A stretch of 64,000 nucleotides of DNA. Source: Caprimulgus europaeus. Lineage: Eukaryota; Chordata; Aves; Caprimulgiformes; Caprimulgidae. The number at the start of each line of letters is the position of its first letter. Positions within the stretch are counted from its first letter, which is position 1. The notes beneath the pieces were generated by a model. It was not told the origin of the DNA. It was given only the letters and a program-made list of their open reading frames with translations, and did no database searches. A program made the translations under genes and the position numbers. The stretch spans positions 27,574,202-27,638,201 of the forward strand of contig OU015523.1 in the NCBI GenBank assembly GCA_907165065.1, written 5' to 3'. Positions 48,435 through 61,979 of this stretch are shown here, in pieces.

Positions 48435-49985
48435 TTGGGGATCTCGGAAATGCAAAGAAGGGGAAGGGATGGTAGCAACCAGGATTGAACTCTTGGAACA
48501 ATAACTCAAACCTGTTGGGTTTTAATGCACTTTTTTTTAGGGATGAAAAATATCCTTCTAGGAGAAAAAAAACAACCAAACAAAAAACCCAACCAAACAA
48601 ACACAAAATCCTGCAATGGAACAGAAGTCTAAGTGGTAATTTTTCAGCTTTGAGCCTGGTGCATTATGTAGAGCAGTATATGTGCTCCTGTAATTCCTTT
48701 GGAGAAGGAGAAAAGGAGAAGGCAAAATTGTGTGTGCATGCCCAGAGCTCCCCTCTCACAGCAGGAGACCCCACTCCCTCCTGGGGAGTGGTTGTGAACA
48801 GGGTGTGAAGCAGAGAATCAGGAAAAGAGGGTGAGGAAAGCCCTATAAGCTTAGTCCTCACCCCCTTCCTGACTTCCCATGGTATAAGGAGAAGGATCCC
48901 ATTTCACCCCAGGGTCCTGATACCTCTTCCTCTGTCCAGGGATCCCCAAAGGGAAGAGCTGGTTCCCTACAAGGTGCTCACCCACCCCAATGTCCTTCTG
49001 TCAAAAGGAAGCTTGCCACTTGTGATGGAGAGTTTGTTCAGAAACAGAGGATCTTTGAGAACTTCAGACCCAAAAGCTTCTTGGAAAGATTCTCCTTGTG
49101 TTTTCTACTGTTTGCAGGATGCTTATTAGGTTTTTTTCTGTTGTGCTAAATTTCTGCACAGGTTTTGGTGAGGAGCCCCAGGGGAGTGTGTTTTCAAAAC
49201 AAGCACTGAACACTGGAAGCTCAATTCCCTGGAGCGTGGGGCGTGCTCTCCCTCTGCCTACTCGCAGCGGGAGCAAAGTTTCTGTCTGTGGGTCTTGCCA
49301 CTGCCACTGGCAGTAGAACAACACTGAGCAAAAAGACAGAAAGTGCTTCTGAGGGAGAAGTCTCCAATTTACCATCTGTCAGAGCATGAGGGATTTTTGG
49401 AAGTGGGGTTGGGGTGCTGAGGGTGCCCCTGACAGTGTCTCACCCGTGTGTTTTTCAGGATTCATTACCAGCTCTTTTCTCAGCCCCATGAGCAGCACGT
49501 TGGCTTCTCAGAAGTATTTAGTATGTTACGAGTCTATGCCATTGCTGGACATGAAGTGATCTCCCATTTGTTTAAATCATCAGACAGAAAACTCCTTCAA
49601 AACCTGCCTGTGTGCACTTCTGGCTGAAGAACTTTGCCTGTGACATCTCTGGGCCTCCTTTCACCAGGGCACTGTGCTGGAGAGCAGCCACGGGCTCCCG
49701 CTGTTAGCACACACCGACCCCGGCCTGACGGACCTTGCACCCTCCCTTCTTGCGGGGCCCACACGGGGAGGAGGCAAAATAAGGGGAGCCCTGACTGCAC
49801 CCGCTGGCCCTGCGGCCTGGGGAGCTGCCCTCCCACAAGCACAGGAGCCCCTGGGTGAAGACATGCGACAGGTCACCCAGAAGCAGGTGTGTCCCCTGGC
49901 AACTCCCTGCTCCTGCTTTTCCTGGGTGTTTCTGCAGAACCATTGTTCCACTGGAAGTCCCCTCTGGTCAGACGTATTCCCCTGG
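48435..49985. other. Non-coding flank
   Basis: Unique DNA with an A/C-rich patch at about 48562-48608. GC content rises after 49640 toward the CpG island. No supportable gene was seen. Confidence 0.5.
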
Positions 49986-49989
49986 GAAC

Positions 49990-50400
49990 ACTGTTAGACC
50001 TGCCCTTCCCACAGCGCGAAACCGGGCAGCAGGGGACTGCCTGGCAATGGGAGACTGCCCCCCCGCACCGCACGGCACGGCACCGCACCGCACCGCTCCC
50101 ACCGCCCCCGACACCGCCCCCGACACCGCCCCCGCCGCCGCACCCGCCGCGCGCCGCAGCCAATGGGCGCCCGCTCCCTACGGTCCCCGCCTTCCCATTG
50201 GCCAGCGCCGGCTCCGAGAGGGCGCGCCGGGTTTAAAGGGCCCGCGGTGGCTCCGGCCTCTCCCCGCAGCCCCGGGGGTTCTGCCCCGGTGCTCCGTGCG
50301 TGCCTCGCTTTCGCCGCAGAGCTGTAACTCCGCAGCGCTTCGCCTGTGCGAACCCCTTAACGGGAGTCGTACAGTCACTGCAGAATAAAGCACCCCACCC
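49990..50400 (+). promoter_or_regulatory. Isolated CpG island with CCAAT/TATA-like promoter architecture
   Basis: A sharply bounded CpG-rich segment begins with tandem CCGCA- and CCCCCGACACCG-type repeats. It then shows a direct CCAAT (50160-50164), an inverted ATTGG (50197-50201) and TTTAAA (50232-50237), about 30 bp apart. An AATAAA follows at 50384-50389. This could be the promoter of an unannotated (possibly noncoding) transcript. Alternatively it could be a GC-rich retroviral solo LTR, where TATA-like and AATAAA signals lie this close together. I could not find TG...CA ends with a target duplication, so neither is settled. No bHLH or other protein is encoded here. Confidence 0.5.
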
Positions 50401-50549
50401 CGCCGTTCCTACATCACACCCTCCCCTTGACAGTGGCTGGCTCGGTGCTCTTCACTCTGTTCTATTTAATAGTTATAAACTAAATATTCATAACTGCTAA
50501 AGGTGCAACGCTTTGGTTTTTTCCGCTTTCAGGGGAAATGGCAGGAAGA

Positions 50550-50784
50550 TGTGCCAGGGGAGGTTGAGGTTGGCCATTAGGAAAAAGTTCTTCACCCAGA
50601 GGGTGGTGGAGCACTGGGACAGGCTTCCCAGGGAGGTGGTCATGGCACCCAGTCTGACAATATTCGAGAAGCATTTGGACAACATGGTCTGAATCTTGCC
50701 ACTGTCCTATGCTAGGGCAAGAGTTGGACTCGATGATGCTTGTGGGTCCCTTCCAACTCACAACATTCCATGATTGATTCTATC
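50550..50784 (+). mobile_element. CR1 LINE 3' fragment
   Basis: Contains GGTTGGCCATTAGGAAAAAG, TTCTTCACCCAGAGGGTGGT, CTTCCCAGGGAGGTGGTCAT and GTTGGACTCGATGATGCTTG. It then ends with GGGTCCCTTCCAACTCA and a decayed ATTCCATG/ATTCTAT tail. All of these are typical of the CR1 3' end in order and orientation. Confidence 0.92.
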
Positions 50785-53700
50785 CCATAACTGGCTTTGG
50801 TACTCAGCAGACAAAGCGTGCGGGTGACTTGGCTGCAAGCTGCCAGAGGAAGGTGGCAGGGAAAGCAGAGTGCCGTGCTGCATCTGAATCCTCTGGGCTA
50901 AATAAAGAGAATGATAGTGCCGGAGTCCCCGAGAGAAAAGGCACATCCTCCAAGAACAGCTTGGAGACCAAATAAATCAGCGCGTCGTCCTCACTGCTGG
51001 TGCAGCCAGCGCTTATGGAAAAAGAAATGGTGACTTTGTTTCACGCAGTGAATGAAACTTCGAGGCTAGTCCAGATGGTTATTGTACAACTTGGGTGGTG
51101 GCAGGATCCAAGATGCAGGTTGGGCAGCTTGAACAAATTCAGGGAAAAGCTTGCCAAGCATTCACTGCCTGCCTGGGCACACTTGCCGGCACCATTGATA
51201 TGGGCAGGACATCACCAGGCACTCGGAAAGCTCCATGCACTTTCAGAGTTGCACACACATTACAGTACTTCTAGGAATAAAAAGCCTTTGGAGTTGATCT
51301 GGAGGCTTTTGCTGCAATAGGAGTAAAAGGCGTCAGGAACACAGTCTCTGAACTTAGAATTATAGCAGCTCTTCAAAACCCAACTTACTAGACGTGTCTT
51401 TCTTGCCATCACGCTCCTGCTCAGGTCATCTCTCAGCCACTTCTGTGTCGACAGGCACTACTTGTTACAGTTCTCACTTCTCTGCTTTTGCGAGGGAATT
51501 ACTAGTGCTTTTTGTTATGAAAACATTGCAAACATTTGTTAATAAGAATAGGAGCAAGATGAAATGTTGTATATTTCATATGCAGGGATTTCAAACTCCT
51601 TTTAAAGTCAGTGTAATTTTTTCTCTCTATTCCTACAAATGAGGCAGTGAAGAAGCACTTAAAGGAGAGATCTGAAATGGTTTGGGTCAGGGATTGCCAT
51701 CACTCCCCTGTTCCATGCTAAGAACAAATTCAAAGCAGCTTCTGGGCAGCCTGGGAGAATTTCAAAACTAAAATGAGTCTTTAAATGCAAGGGGGATAAA
51801 TAGGATTAAATTTTAATTTATCTGGGACTGCTATTGCTATCAATTTTGCTGCTGGATACATGCTTCATTGCAAGCTCTCTTAGTTTGGGCAGATCTAAAA
51901 GCACATGGAGCAACTTTTTATTGATGTTTTTGAAAAACATTGATTTTCTGTGGGTGTCTCTCAAACCACCAGCATTCACACTGGTTCTTGTTGATGTATA
52001 ACCTGAGTCATTTCTAATGGAAAATGAGGAAACAACTTGAAACTTAAGCCAACCTTCCCAAGGCTAGCTCTGATTCTCTGTCTGATCCAAAGTAATGTAA
52101 TTATGTCTAATGCTGTGGCACAGTTCAGAGAAAGTGCCAATAAAGTTATATAATTACCTGGATGGATGGATAACTTGATAAGACATTATTGATTTATTAA
52201 ACAGCATTCAACATTTGGGCGCTGTGGGAGTTCTGAAGGCTTCATTGCAATAGAAATCACTTCTTAGACAAAACTAGCAGGTTTCTTTCCTGATCCTTTA
52301 ATTAGAGCATTAATCTCACTCCCTACCAGTTTTTCTTAGAGTGGCCCTTGGAAAGCACCAGGACAAAATCCTTTACTCTCGCAGAGTCAGATTCCTGCTT
52401 TAAGAGCCAAGTCTCTGGCCCCCACACAGCCATTTCCTCACCGATGGCAAGATTACAGTGTGCAGCAGGACAGGATCGTTCTATAAAGTAAATAAAGTTA
52501 CTTTTGTCGAAGCCTGTGTGAGCCAACCTAGCAATGTAAATTGATTAATTAAAATGCCTCACAGGAGTCACGTAACTACTTGCAAAAGAGGAGGCTGAAA
52601 TGGGATAAAAATAAAAAGCATCTGTGCAATGTTTTAGAGACGTTGATTTGGACGGGACTATTGAAAATCACTGTGAAGGTTCACTCTGAATAAATCATTC
52701 AACCCCAGAGCATGTGTGTGTGTTCCTGGTTATAGAAACACAGTACGTAGCTTGCTCCAAACTGCAGGAATCGTAGGAGAATCTGGGAGACGACAGCAGA
52801 AATACAAGCCACAACTTTTGGAGCTGCATCTACATGAAAAAAAAAAAAGACCCTCTTCTGTTCGTGCTTGATGTAGACAAAAATTTATGGCCCTCTGGGT
52901 CACACTGGCTTTGTCCTTTCTAGAAGTGGTTAATAAATCACAATGATTTCGCTCTGATCAATTGACACCAGTCTCACTGTGGCCACCCTGAACAAACAAC
53001 AAAATGGGAAGAAAAATGTACATGAAGCAAATAAAGTGTTTGATCCTGAACTGAAGGCCTGCAAGTAAAGAGAAAAGAAGGAAAGAAATGAAAAGCTGAG
53101 GCTCAGATTGCCTTCTACTTTTCAAGATTTTTAGACTTACAGAAGGAGATTACAAAACACTTATCCTGAGCTACATGATTTTCTTATGCTAGCATTTATT
53201 GGCATTTTTTTACATCATTTCTATTAGGAACTGATTATAGGGAGATCACAAATTAGTGTGGGCAGATTTTTAACCTTAGATAATGCTCAAAGCCTGATGG
53301 ATTTGCGCAATAGCCTCTGACTTCTGGTTATTTTGGGCTCAGAGTGGTGTTTTTCAAGTGACCCAAATGTTAATATGATAAAAATAACCTTCTCTTTTCT
53401 TTCAGTGGTTTTAAAATAAATTCCAAAATACTGCTCTAGGTCAGCTCTGCAGGGCAATTTCTGCAGAAAACTCCATGGGGCCTCCTGGTAGAATATCTCC
53501 TGCATGTGCTTCTTCCTTTGGGTAGGTCCTGGTGAAGGCAACCATGAAAGCCTTCACTTGTCACAGAGAAAGAGCAGGTCTGAGGCAAACCTAAGCACAG
53601 CAGTGAAGTGATTGCACAGTTTCAGCTAGGACTCTGCAAGAGCTCTGCTGTCTGCATGGAAAATATACCTGGGTACAGGAATCATCCCCAACTTGTGAGA

Positions 53701-53790
53701 AGCAGGGCTGTCACTTTCAGACTTTGTGCTGAAGCAGGAAATAATCTTTCTGACAGCCTGAATTTGGGCTATTGTGAAAAAACAGGGCAA
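50785..53790. other. Non-coding flank, AT-rich
   Basis: Unique AT-rich DNA with no supportable gene. The part 51800-52560 is dense in TTAATTAG, ATTAAT and TGATTAATTAA-like cores (for example near 52297-52305) and may be a conserved element. A short A-run occurs near 52839. Confidence 0.45.
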
Positions 53791-53955
53791 AATCATAGAA
53801 TCATAGAATGGCTTGGGTTGGCAGGGACCTTAAAGATCATCTAGTTCCAAACCCCCTGCCATCAGCAGGAGCACCTTCCACTAGACCAGGTTGCTCAAAG
53901 TCTCATCCAACCTGTCCTTGAACACTTCCAGGGAGGGGGCACTCACAGCTTCTTA
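53791..53955 (-). mobile_element. CR1 LINE 3' fragment
   Basis: It begins AATCATAGAATCATAGAATG, the complement of the CR1 octamer tail. It continues with GGCTTGGGTTGGCAGGGACC and the GACCAGGTTGCTCAAAG / ACACTTCCAGGGAGGGGGCA blocks of CR1. It is 5'-truncated. Confidence 0.92.
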
Positions 53956-54534
53956 CCTTGTGCTCAGCACAGTAGATGCAGAGAAGCCAGTTCAGAGAGC
54001 AGAGGAGACAACAGATGGATTTGCAGAAGACGTGCTGCAGCCTTCAGTATCAGTCACCACCAGCTGATGGCTTCCTGCTCTGATGTATCACACTTCTTGT
54101 GGCCCAGTCCCGAGTAATGAAGGCTGAATCTGGCATTTGCTGGGTCAGGAAAATGTCTTGCAGTTAGCCCATCATAAAAAGTCTGCCTTGAACGTAGGTT
54201 AGGAAAGGAATGTATGAGGAGACCAGGGAAGCTCCCCAGCTCTGGCTGTGAATGCACACATGTCACTGGAGCAGAAAAATTTTCTGTTTGTCTACCTGTC
54301 ACTGTAGCCTCCACTTTACTTGGCTTCAGTGATAGCATTTTCCCTTCATCCATGGAGGAGCTCACGGAGTTTGAGGATGTCTCAACTGTGGCAAGGTGAC
54401 CATCTATGGTGTAGAAGAGACAGGGCGGTGTGCCAACTGAATATGGTTGCTACTTCACTCTGTTGTGACTACCAAAGCCACATCCAGTGCTTGTGGATGC
54501 TTTTGTACAGCCAGAGAGAAAATTAAACCTTATG
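53956..54534. other. Non-coding spacer between CR1 fragments
   Basis: Unique sequence with no supportable gene or RNA. Confidence 0.5.
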
Positions 54535-54800
54535 GAACAGAGAACTGGGTTTGTTTAGCCTGGAGAAAGAAAGCCTGAGGACAAACTAATAGTAGTCTCC
54601 TGCTGCTTACCTGGAGAAAGGAGATGGATCCAGACTTGTCTCAGAGGCATGCAGCAAAAGGACAAGAGGCAGCAGACCAAAATCAGCAAAGCTGAGCACC
54701 CTGATAGAGCTTCAAACTTAACCCTGTTTAGAGCAAGAGGTTGGACCAGAGACCTCCTGAGGTCCCTTCCCACCTCAATTTTTTATGATTCTGTGATTAC
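54535..54800 (+). mobile_element. CR1 LINE 3' fragment (decayed)
   Basis: GTTTAGCCTGGAGAAAGAAA, a decayed GAGGCAGCAGACCAAA segment and GAGGTTGGACCAGAGACCTC are followed by GAGGTCCCTTCCCACCTCAA and ATTCTGTG at the end. This is a CR1 3' region with an internal deletion, more diverged than the other copies. Confidence 0.85.
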
Positions 54801-57800
54801 AAATGACAATCTGCAGCCTTGTCCTCTAAACTCACCTTGGTTAGCAGTTAACTTCTGCTCTGATGCATGATTGATTGATTTTAGCCTTTCCATAACTGTG
54901 AGCTTTTAAAAAAAAAAAAAGTCATTGCCATTAAATTTCAGATTTTCTCACTGTCCACATGTCCCAAATCAGTACTCCAAAAACTTTGTATGACAACTTA
55001 AGATCTATTTCAATACTGTCAATGGAATTAAAACTGATCAGAGTGAAGAAATGCCATGTACCACTGCAACATTTTGAAATATGAATAACTGATGGCAGTC
55101 ACTCATCTAATAATGTGTAGTTGCAGTCCCTGCTCAGCAGCTATGGAAGGTCTTATAACACTGCTAGCAGTGGAAATAAGTAAGACCCTGTTTATACGTG
55201 GTTTTCACTATGTCAGTCTATTTCTTCTGTGATGGAAAAGCCTAAGGATCAGTTTAAATGCAGGCTTTCGGTAAAGGAAAGGAAACCCAAATTCTGGTAT
55301 TAGTCCCTGGGGAGTTCGAGTTCCTCTTTCAATTGGTCTCCCTGCAGGAATCTGTACCAAGTTGTTTTACATTTCTGGCAAAATAATGATGGTCTGTGGC
55401 TCCAGTAATTATGAATTAGGACCATATTCTGGGAAGGAAAAAAAAAAAAAAAAAAGAGAGAGAATACCAGAAAAAACAGCTCTCTGAATCGAATATACTT
55501 GAAAAAATTTCTACATGGGCTTCCACATTCAAGCAAACTAAAGACATGTTCCAGATACATGGTCTTTTTTCCAGATACATGGTCTTTTTTCCAAAGAATT
55601 ATCCCGACTGACATATGTAAGATCAATGAAACAATACCACAGTAATAATACAATTGATCCTGCTGCAGTAATGAAATTGTAAGTAGAAAGACAGCAGGCA
55701 GAAGACCTCAGACTTTCACTTGAAACAAAATATTCAGACTTATTTAGCCTGATTTATTTTTTTTTATGTCAGGTTTTTGAGTGGAAAAGTAGCCCCACTT
55801 GTCAATCAGCTAACTTGCAGTGCTAATAGATTCTGGTGTTTAGGGGGTCAGTGCAGAATTTAATTTAACAACTTACAATACGCCCACATGCCCAGAAAAT
55901 GTGGACAGCTTGATAGGGTTCACTGAGCCAAAGAAGTAAGACCAAAACAGTGCATTAATGTATAGGGGAAGAATAGTTGCAATCAGTTCCCTTGTGAATT
56001 GGACAGAGAACTTGGAGATGAAGCAATTATCAGCCATCGGGGATTAATAGTAAAGTGTGAATGCCAAGCTGTATATGTTAGGGGCAGAATATGTTGCCTA
56101 TAGAAAACAACAAAGAGCGTTTCTTACTATTAAGTGAGATTAAACGTAATGGCCTGATTTAATCACAAAGGCAGAATTAAATTCAGATGGCAACTTCAAA
56201 GTGGACACATGCACAGAGCCTACTGCATACATTTACATATAGCTGGCATAGCTCGGCTTGCATCACAATGGGAGAAAGTTTCTTTGGCCACTTAAACAAT
56301 TTTCTATTCTTGGCTTTTTGTTAACATTCACTGTATTTAGCCCTAAATTGCTTTTAGTTAATAAGATGGAGCTAAGAGTTATATTTATTCAGGGAAGCTG
56401 TACTTTTTAATTCTTTCAAGTAAAAAAAAACCCAAAAAACAACAACCCAAAACTACAAAAAACCCAACAAAACAAACAAAAAAACCCCACAGCAATGGGT
56501 CAGCAGAACAGAAAGGCTGTAATCAGATCGCAACAAAAAGCTGCTGTCCCGACCTACCCGTTTTCACCAGCCCAGTGAGGTGTCACACGTTGCAGGTCCA
56601 AGCATGACACCCAACGGTGCGTGCACTTCCCTTCTTCCCTCCTCCAGGGCTCCCATGCACTGGCCAGGCACAGTTTCTTTTACAAAGCTATGAGCAGAGG
56701 CACCAAGGACGATGTGTCGGGCCACCATTCTCCAGCCACAGGTTTCCTTCTTCACCCAGAAATGAGCTACTGACTGCCATGCAGCTGGGGCCCAATGCTG
56801 CCAGTGCTCAACCTGCTCTGCTCATTGAGTTACAAAGCTTCTGGTTTTGGACCTGACTTACCATCTGAAGCTGCCATCGAGCTGGCCAAGAGCAGCAGGA
56901 CCTGCTGGACCTGGCACCCCAGAGGAACAGCCCTGCCTGCCCAGAGCTGATCGTGATTTGCCTGGGCTGGAGATCAGGATTGAACAAACACAATGCTCAA
57001 GGCTTGGATGAAACTCTCCATGTTGAAACCGCTCTCAATTTTGACAGTTTTTGCATGGCTTGCTTTCCCTGATGTTCACCCCTGGTGCATGTCAGGCACC
57101 CTCAGCCTGGAGGCATGACCATTCTTCCTCTGAGAAGTTGCCTAAATTTACTGTGGAGGGTCAGTGCAGTAGAACCAGAGCACTATAAATTCCCATTCCA
57201 GTTTATTTCACAGTTGCTATGTGGATAACATGCTCAGCCTTTGGTCTGGACCTGAAACGTGGGTACAAGCCCTCCTATGCATATGAGACTACCCTGTGAC
57301 TGGCTGGCAGAGCAGCCGTGTTGTAACACTACATGGCATGTGGTGCAAACAGGTTTCAAATGTGGAAGTAAACGAGCAGAAAAGCAACAGCTCCTTGGAG
57401 TTGGATCCATTGGCATAGAGCATTAACAGCATCCTCAGTAGCAAGAAATCAGAGACAAAGGATTAGGAGCCATTGAGTCACACTCAGCGAAATTGAGATC
57501 AGTGAGACAGCTCCCACATCTAAAAGGTTGGTGCTCCATGCCAACCCAATGCAGCTCACAGGGAGAGAAGCAGCAGCTTGGCAGAAGTCCTCACACAGGC
57601 TCCAACTAACCTCACATGGAATGAATCTTCAGGAAGACACTTAGAAACTTCAAAGGTTCTCTCAGGCAGGTTGTTCCCTAAGCACAAGGCATCCACGACC
57701 ATCCTCACAGCACAGACCCTGGAGTCCAACTCCATCCCAAAAATACTGAGATGCCACCATGCTGTGCTCACTTTCTCCCCAGGCTTGGAGGTTTCCTTAC

Positions 57801-60800
57801 CTGGAGACATGAATTGAGAAAGTAATGGAGAAAATCCCTTCCATCAGTACACAGCAGTATCACTGGTATTGGTGACCCAATAACTATGGCCATGATCAGT
57901 CCCACAAGGGTGACTCCTCTGGAGCCTGGTCCTCCAAAGTCCCATGCACTTCTGTCCCCCTGGGGACCGTGCCAGAGCCCTGCTCCACATCCTTGGCCGC
58001 ATCCCTGCGCTCAGGCCACCCAGACCCCTGCTCCTTAGTGCTCCCACCCACAGAGCCCCCAGATAAAGTCCAAGAGAGCTACTGAGCTGGAGCTGGCAAT
58101 GCAGCCAGCAAAGTCCTTCATAGTCTGACACTCCATGGAGATGCTGAAAAAGGAAAGAGGACAAAACAGACCATGAGGGAGAAGGTATTTCAGAAACACC
58201 CATTTTTCCCCTAGCCAGCTGTGAGCAGCAGTGTACTGCTGGCACAACGGCATTGAGAAAAGCACACTGCTCCTAGAAGATGGCTGGCAGAGACACAACT
58301 ACTTCCCTCACCTACTACCACCCATTGAGTACAACCCACCCTGGCTCTAACCCCAAGGAGATGGGGCTAAAGAGATTTAAGGTTTTGAGACCTAAAATTC
58401 CTGGTGCTCCTGCCTTCAGCCTTCCAGATAAAATTTGCCAAGGACACAGGAACAGAGTCTACAGCTCTAGTTGGCAGATGAAGATTTTTTTTTTCCTTTT
58501 CTTTTTTCAAACACCAGGTACCAAGGCAGTAACTCTCGAGGTGGAGGTTTGCAATGTGCCCATGAAGACTCCAGAGCAGCTGGTTTTCTGTTCAGGCACC
58601 CACCACACTGCATGAGCAGCAGAGCCCTCTGCCTCCCGTCCTGGGGCCGCTTTAATGCCTCTGGGATGGGAATCTCAGCTTCAAAGGAGGTGAGAGATTT
58701 CAGCCCTGCTGCCGCTGCTCATGGAGAAACAGCTTTCTCTCCTTGCTCCCTTAACCTTGGCAGGCTGATGGCTTTAATGACACAGCCCAAATCCTCTCAC
58801 ATCGAAAAGAGGAAGGCCAATTTCCCAGAACAAAAGCCTGAAGTACTAGTGTGACAGGTCACTAAACATGATCATCTCCTGCTCTGGGTGAGAGCATTGA
58901 AGAGGGATCCTGCTAAGAAGGGACAGAATATGGGACAAGGTCTTAACCTCCGCCTGCGCCTTCGGACACTGGGATCGGCACATAAAGCATCTCGAGTGCC
59001 AGAGGGGGGGATGCTGAGAGCGGGAGGTGTTGGCCACGTTTCTCAGGCAACTGTGGGGGGAATGTCACAGCTATAGTAACTGGCTCTCCAGCGGTCCGGA
59101 GGGGAGCGGGGCCAGCGGCAGCACAGCCATTGTAGCCTGAAGTGAAAGGTCAGGCCATTTCATTTTTCACTGGTCAGCTGTAAATTTCCTAGGAGTGTTG
59201 TCCATGATTTACGTGATTGTGCTGCTACCTGGCCTCTGGTTGGCATCTTGGCAATGCATGGCTAAATGCAGTTATGCTGCCACCTCCTCAGCTCCTCCAG
59301 CCCTTCACTGCTGCCTCAGGCCTTCGCTGGACAGCCACAAGACCTCCTTCCTGCACAGCATCTTCCCCTAGATGATCATGAAAGTCGGGGAGTCATCACA
59401 CTTGCTTTTAACTGTCCAAAAATTAACTGCCTGGTCCAAACCATCTGTCCTGTCTCTTTTTTGCGCTCACTGGAGGTACAGAGGCACCCACCCTTCCCTG
59501 TACCTGCCTTAGGATGGACAAGGAGACACAGGATCCATGAAGGAGATGAGATAAATCTCACCCCATGTTTCCCTCCTACCAACCCTGACTCCTGGAGCTG
59601 CTTCACTCCAGTTCCTGCCCCTGGAAGTTGTCTCTTGCCTTTGGTCCACCCAGTCTGGGATGTCAGGGATGGAAGGATCCAAGAAAAAAGCATTCCAGCA
59701 TCCCACCAGCAAGTTACCAACTCGATTTCATGGCCTCCTTCTGCTAGTGCAGTTGGTTGCTGAGGTAGCTTTGTTGGCTGGGAAAACAGGCCTGTAAAAC
59801 TTTCCCCATCCTGAATTGGCACCTGCCTCCTCCCCACGTAAACCCTGACCACAAACAACCCGCTGGGCTTCGGGCAGAGCAGCCAGGCAGGGCTCAGTGC
59901 TCTGCCACACAGCCAGACGCTGTCAAGGCTCATGTGGGAACCCCTCCTATACCACCCCAGATTTCAGAGGGACCAGCCTGCGAGGAGAACTGAAGCTGGG
60001 GTGAGCCCGTGTCCCCGTCCCAGCTAACCTGATGTGTGCATTCGGACCTGTGTAGGTTTCCTTCTCTTTTGCTTTTCCCTTTTTAATACAGACCTAATGC
60101 TGCTTTGCCACATCAGAGAGCTCCTGCAAGGACTGGTACCAGCATCGCTTCTGGGACATGGTGGGCAGGCAGCAAATACTCTGATAGTTACATTTTTGAG
60201 CAGCAGCATCTCTAGGATAAGCACAGGTCTCCTACAGGCAGCCACCCTTCCAGCCACAGCTTCACAAGGTGGTGCAAGCTGCTGTAATGGTTTCACACTG
60301 CTGGAAAGGTTTGAAAAACGTTTATATCCTGCAAGCAAATAAAATTGGCACTTCTCACAGTAATAAGGTGGGCAGTGTGCTGAGCCAGTGTACAGACCTG
60401 ATTCACCATCCGTTTTTCCTCTGTAGGTGTACCGAGGTTGCACCCAGAAGGAATCACCACGTTTGGTTAGCAAGACGGGCAGTCAGCAGTAAGGTTTTGA
60501 AGCATCCCACTGTCTGTAACTGACAAAAATAAGTTGCATGGGTTTTCTTTCTTTTTCACCAAGAATAAATATTCTGCCAGCTCATTAAATACTGCCAACA
60601 GTTCAACAAGCTTCGGAACAGGTTCATAATCATGCAGACAGTTAAAGGCACTGAAACTGGGGATATTTAATTTTCCCCAGAGGTTCTGCTATATGATGGA
60701 TTTTATTTATCACTGTCAAACATGCAAGTATGCCTTTAAATTATCCTGAGGACATGAATATGCAGCAGAGAGAAGGGCACTGGAATATGGAATGTATAGA

Positions 60801-61979
60801 GGTGATCAAAGAAAAACAACTGCACTTAGAAGTTTAAAAGGGATATTCTAGCCTTCATTAAGAAATCGCTTTCAAATTATTTGAAAAACACTATGAATAC
60901 TCATGAGACTAAAAAGATTTAGAGCACAATGTTCAAAGGACACTGTACAAGCTATTTGTGTAAATGATTTCTTCTAGTTCTTTGGCTGAGCATCTCTCAT
61001 CTTGTATGTTTGGAAACTTGGGATTACAAATTCGATTGTTTTGAGGGGAGGAATTATTTTTAAAATAATAATAGACTGAATCCCACTTATATGTTATACT
61101 TTACCCTGAAGGACAGTGATAGTCAACACAAGCTATGCATAGGTCTCAGCTTTATTCCTAACATCCAGAGCCTGAATCTGCATGCTCAGAGCAGCGAGGG
61201 AGCAGGGAAGAAGCAAGCATTGCCCTTTGGAAGGGGATGGGCGAACAAGAGTAGGAGGTCTTCAGGCTGCTGGCTTCTCAGCAGTGTTTCCTCTCGTCCC
61301 ATCTCATATGCTCTCCTGAACAAGCACCCTTCAAGCTAAAACTTGGTATACTAAACCCCAGCCCTCCTGCTTCAAGGTCTACGCATCTTTCTGAAACTAG
61401 TTGGTCAAAAGGCTGCTCTCTGTCCCTCTACCATAGAGTCTCCCGGTTGCTGGCAGCAAACCAAATCCTGTCCTCAGGCTTCTGTGGAGGCACTCATAAG
61501 TCTTGACCAACACAGCACGGCACCAGCCCATCCCACCCTGAGCACCCAGCATCTCCCCAGCACATCCCACTCCTGCCCTGCCCAAAACCAGCAAGACGCT
61601 TGGTGACCACCAGTTGCCCAGACTTCATTTTGCTTATTTCTAGGGTGGCACCCAGGCTCTTCCAGTTGCTGCTTTGTGTAATTAACTCATTTACCCTGAG
61701 AAATCCAGTCTACTCATGTTAAAGGTAACTAGTTATTGCATGCAGAGGTTTTCCCCGGCAAGCAGCGGAAACAGCAGCAGCAAGGGTTCAGGTACCAGCT
61801 CCCCGTGCCACTTGCAAATGCTTTACCTCTGCCTGCACAGGAGGACTGATGCTCACAACCTCCTGTGACCAGCAGCCCAGCCTTGCCCTCCCATCTGCTC
61901 GCCTTCTTTATGAAGGCAAATACAGTGTCAGATAAAAACAAAAAAAATCCCCCACCATTAAAAAAAAAAGAAAAGCATG
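54801..61979. other. Non-coding flank
   Basis: Mostly unique DNA, AT-rich until about 56.4 kb and again at 60.5-61.1 kb. It holds an A-run near 55438-55455 and an A/C-rich patch at 56424-56488. Frames at 57-60 kb (for example the 185-codon minus frame at 59376-59933) lack any recognisable domain or splice pattern. No supportable gene was seen. Confidence 0.45.
55551..55590. repeat. 20-bp tandem duplication
   Basis: Two exact copies of CCAGATACATGGTCTTTTTT lie head to tail (55551-55570 and 55571-55590), followed by the start of a third (CC). It looks like recent slippage and could be a length polymorphism. Confidence 0.95.
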
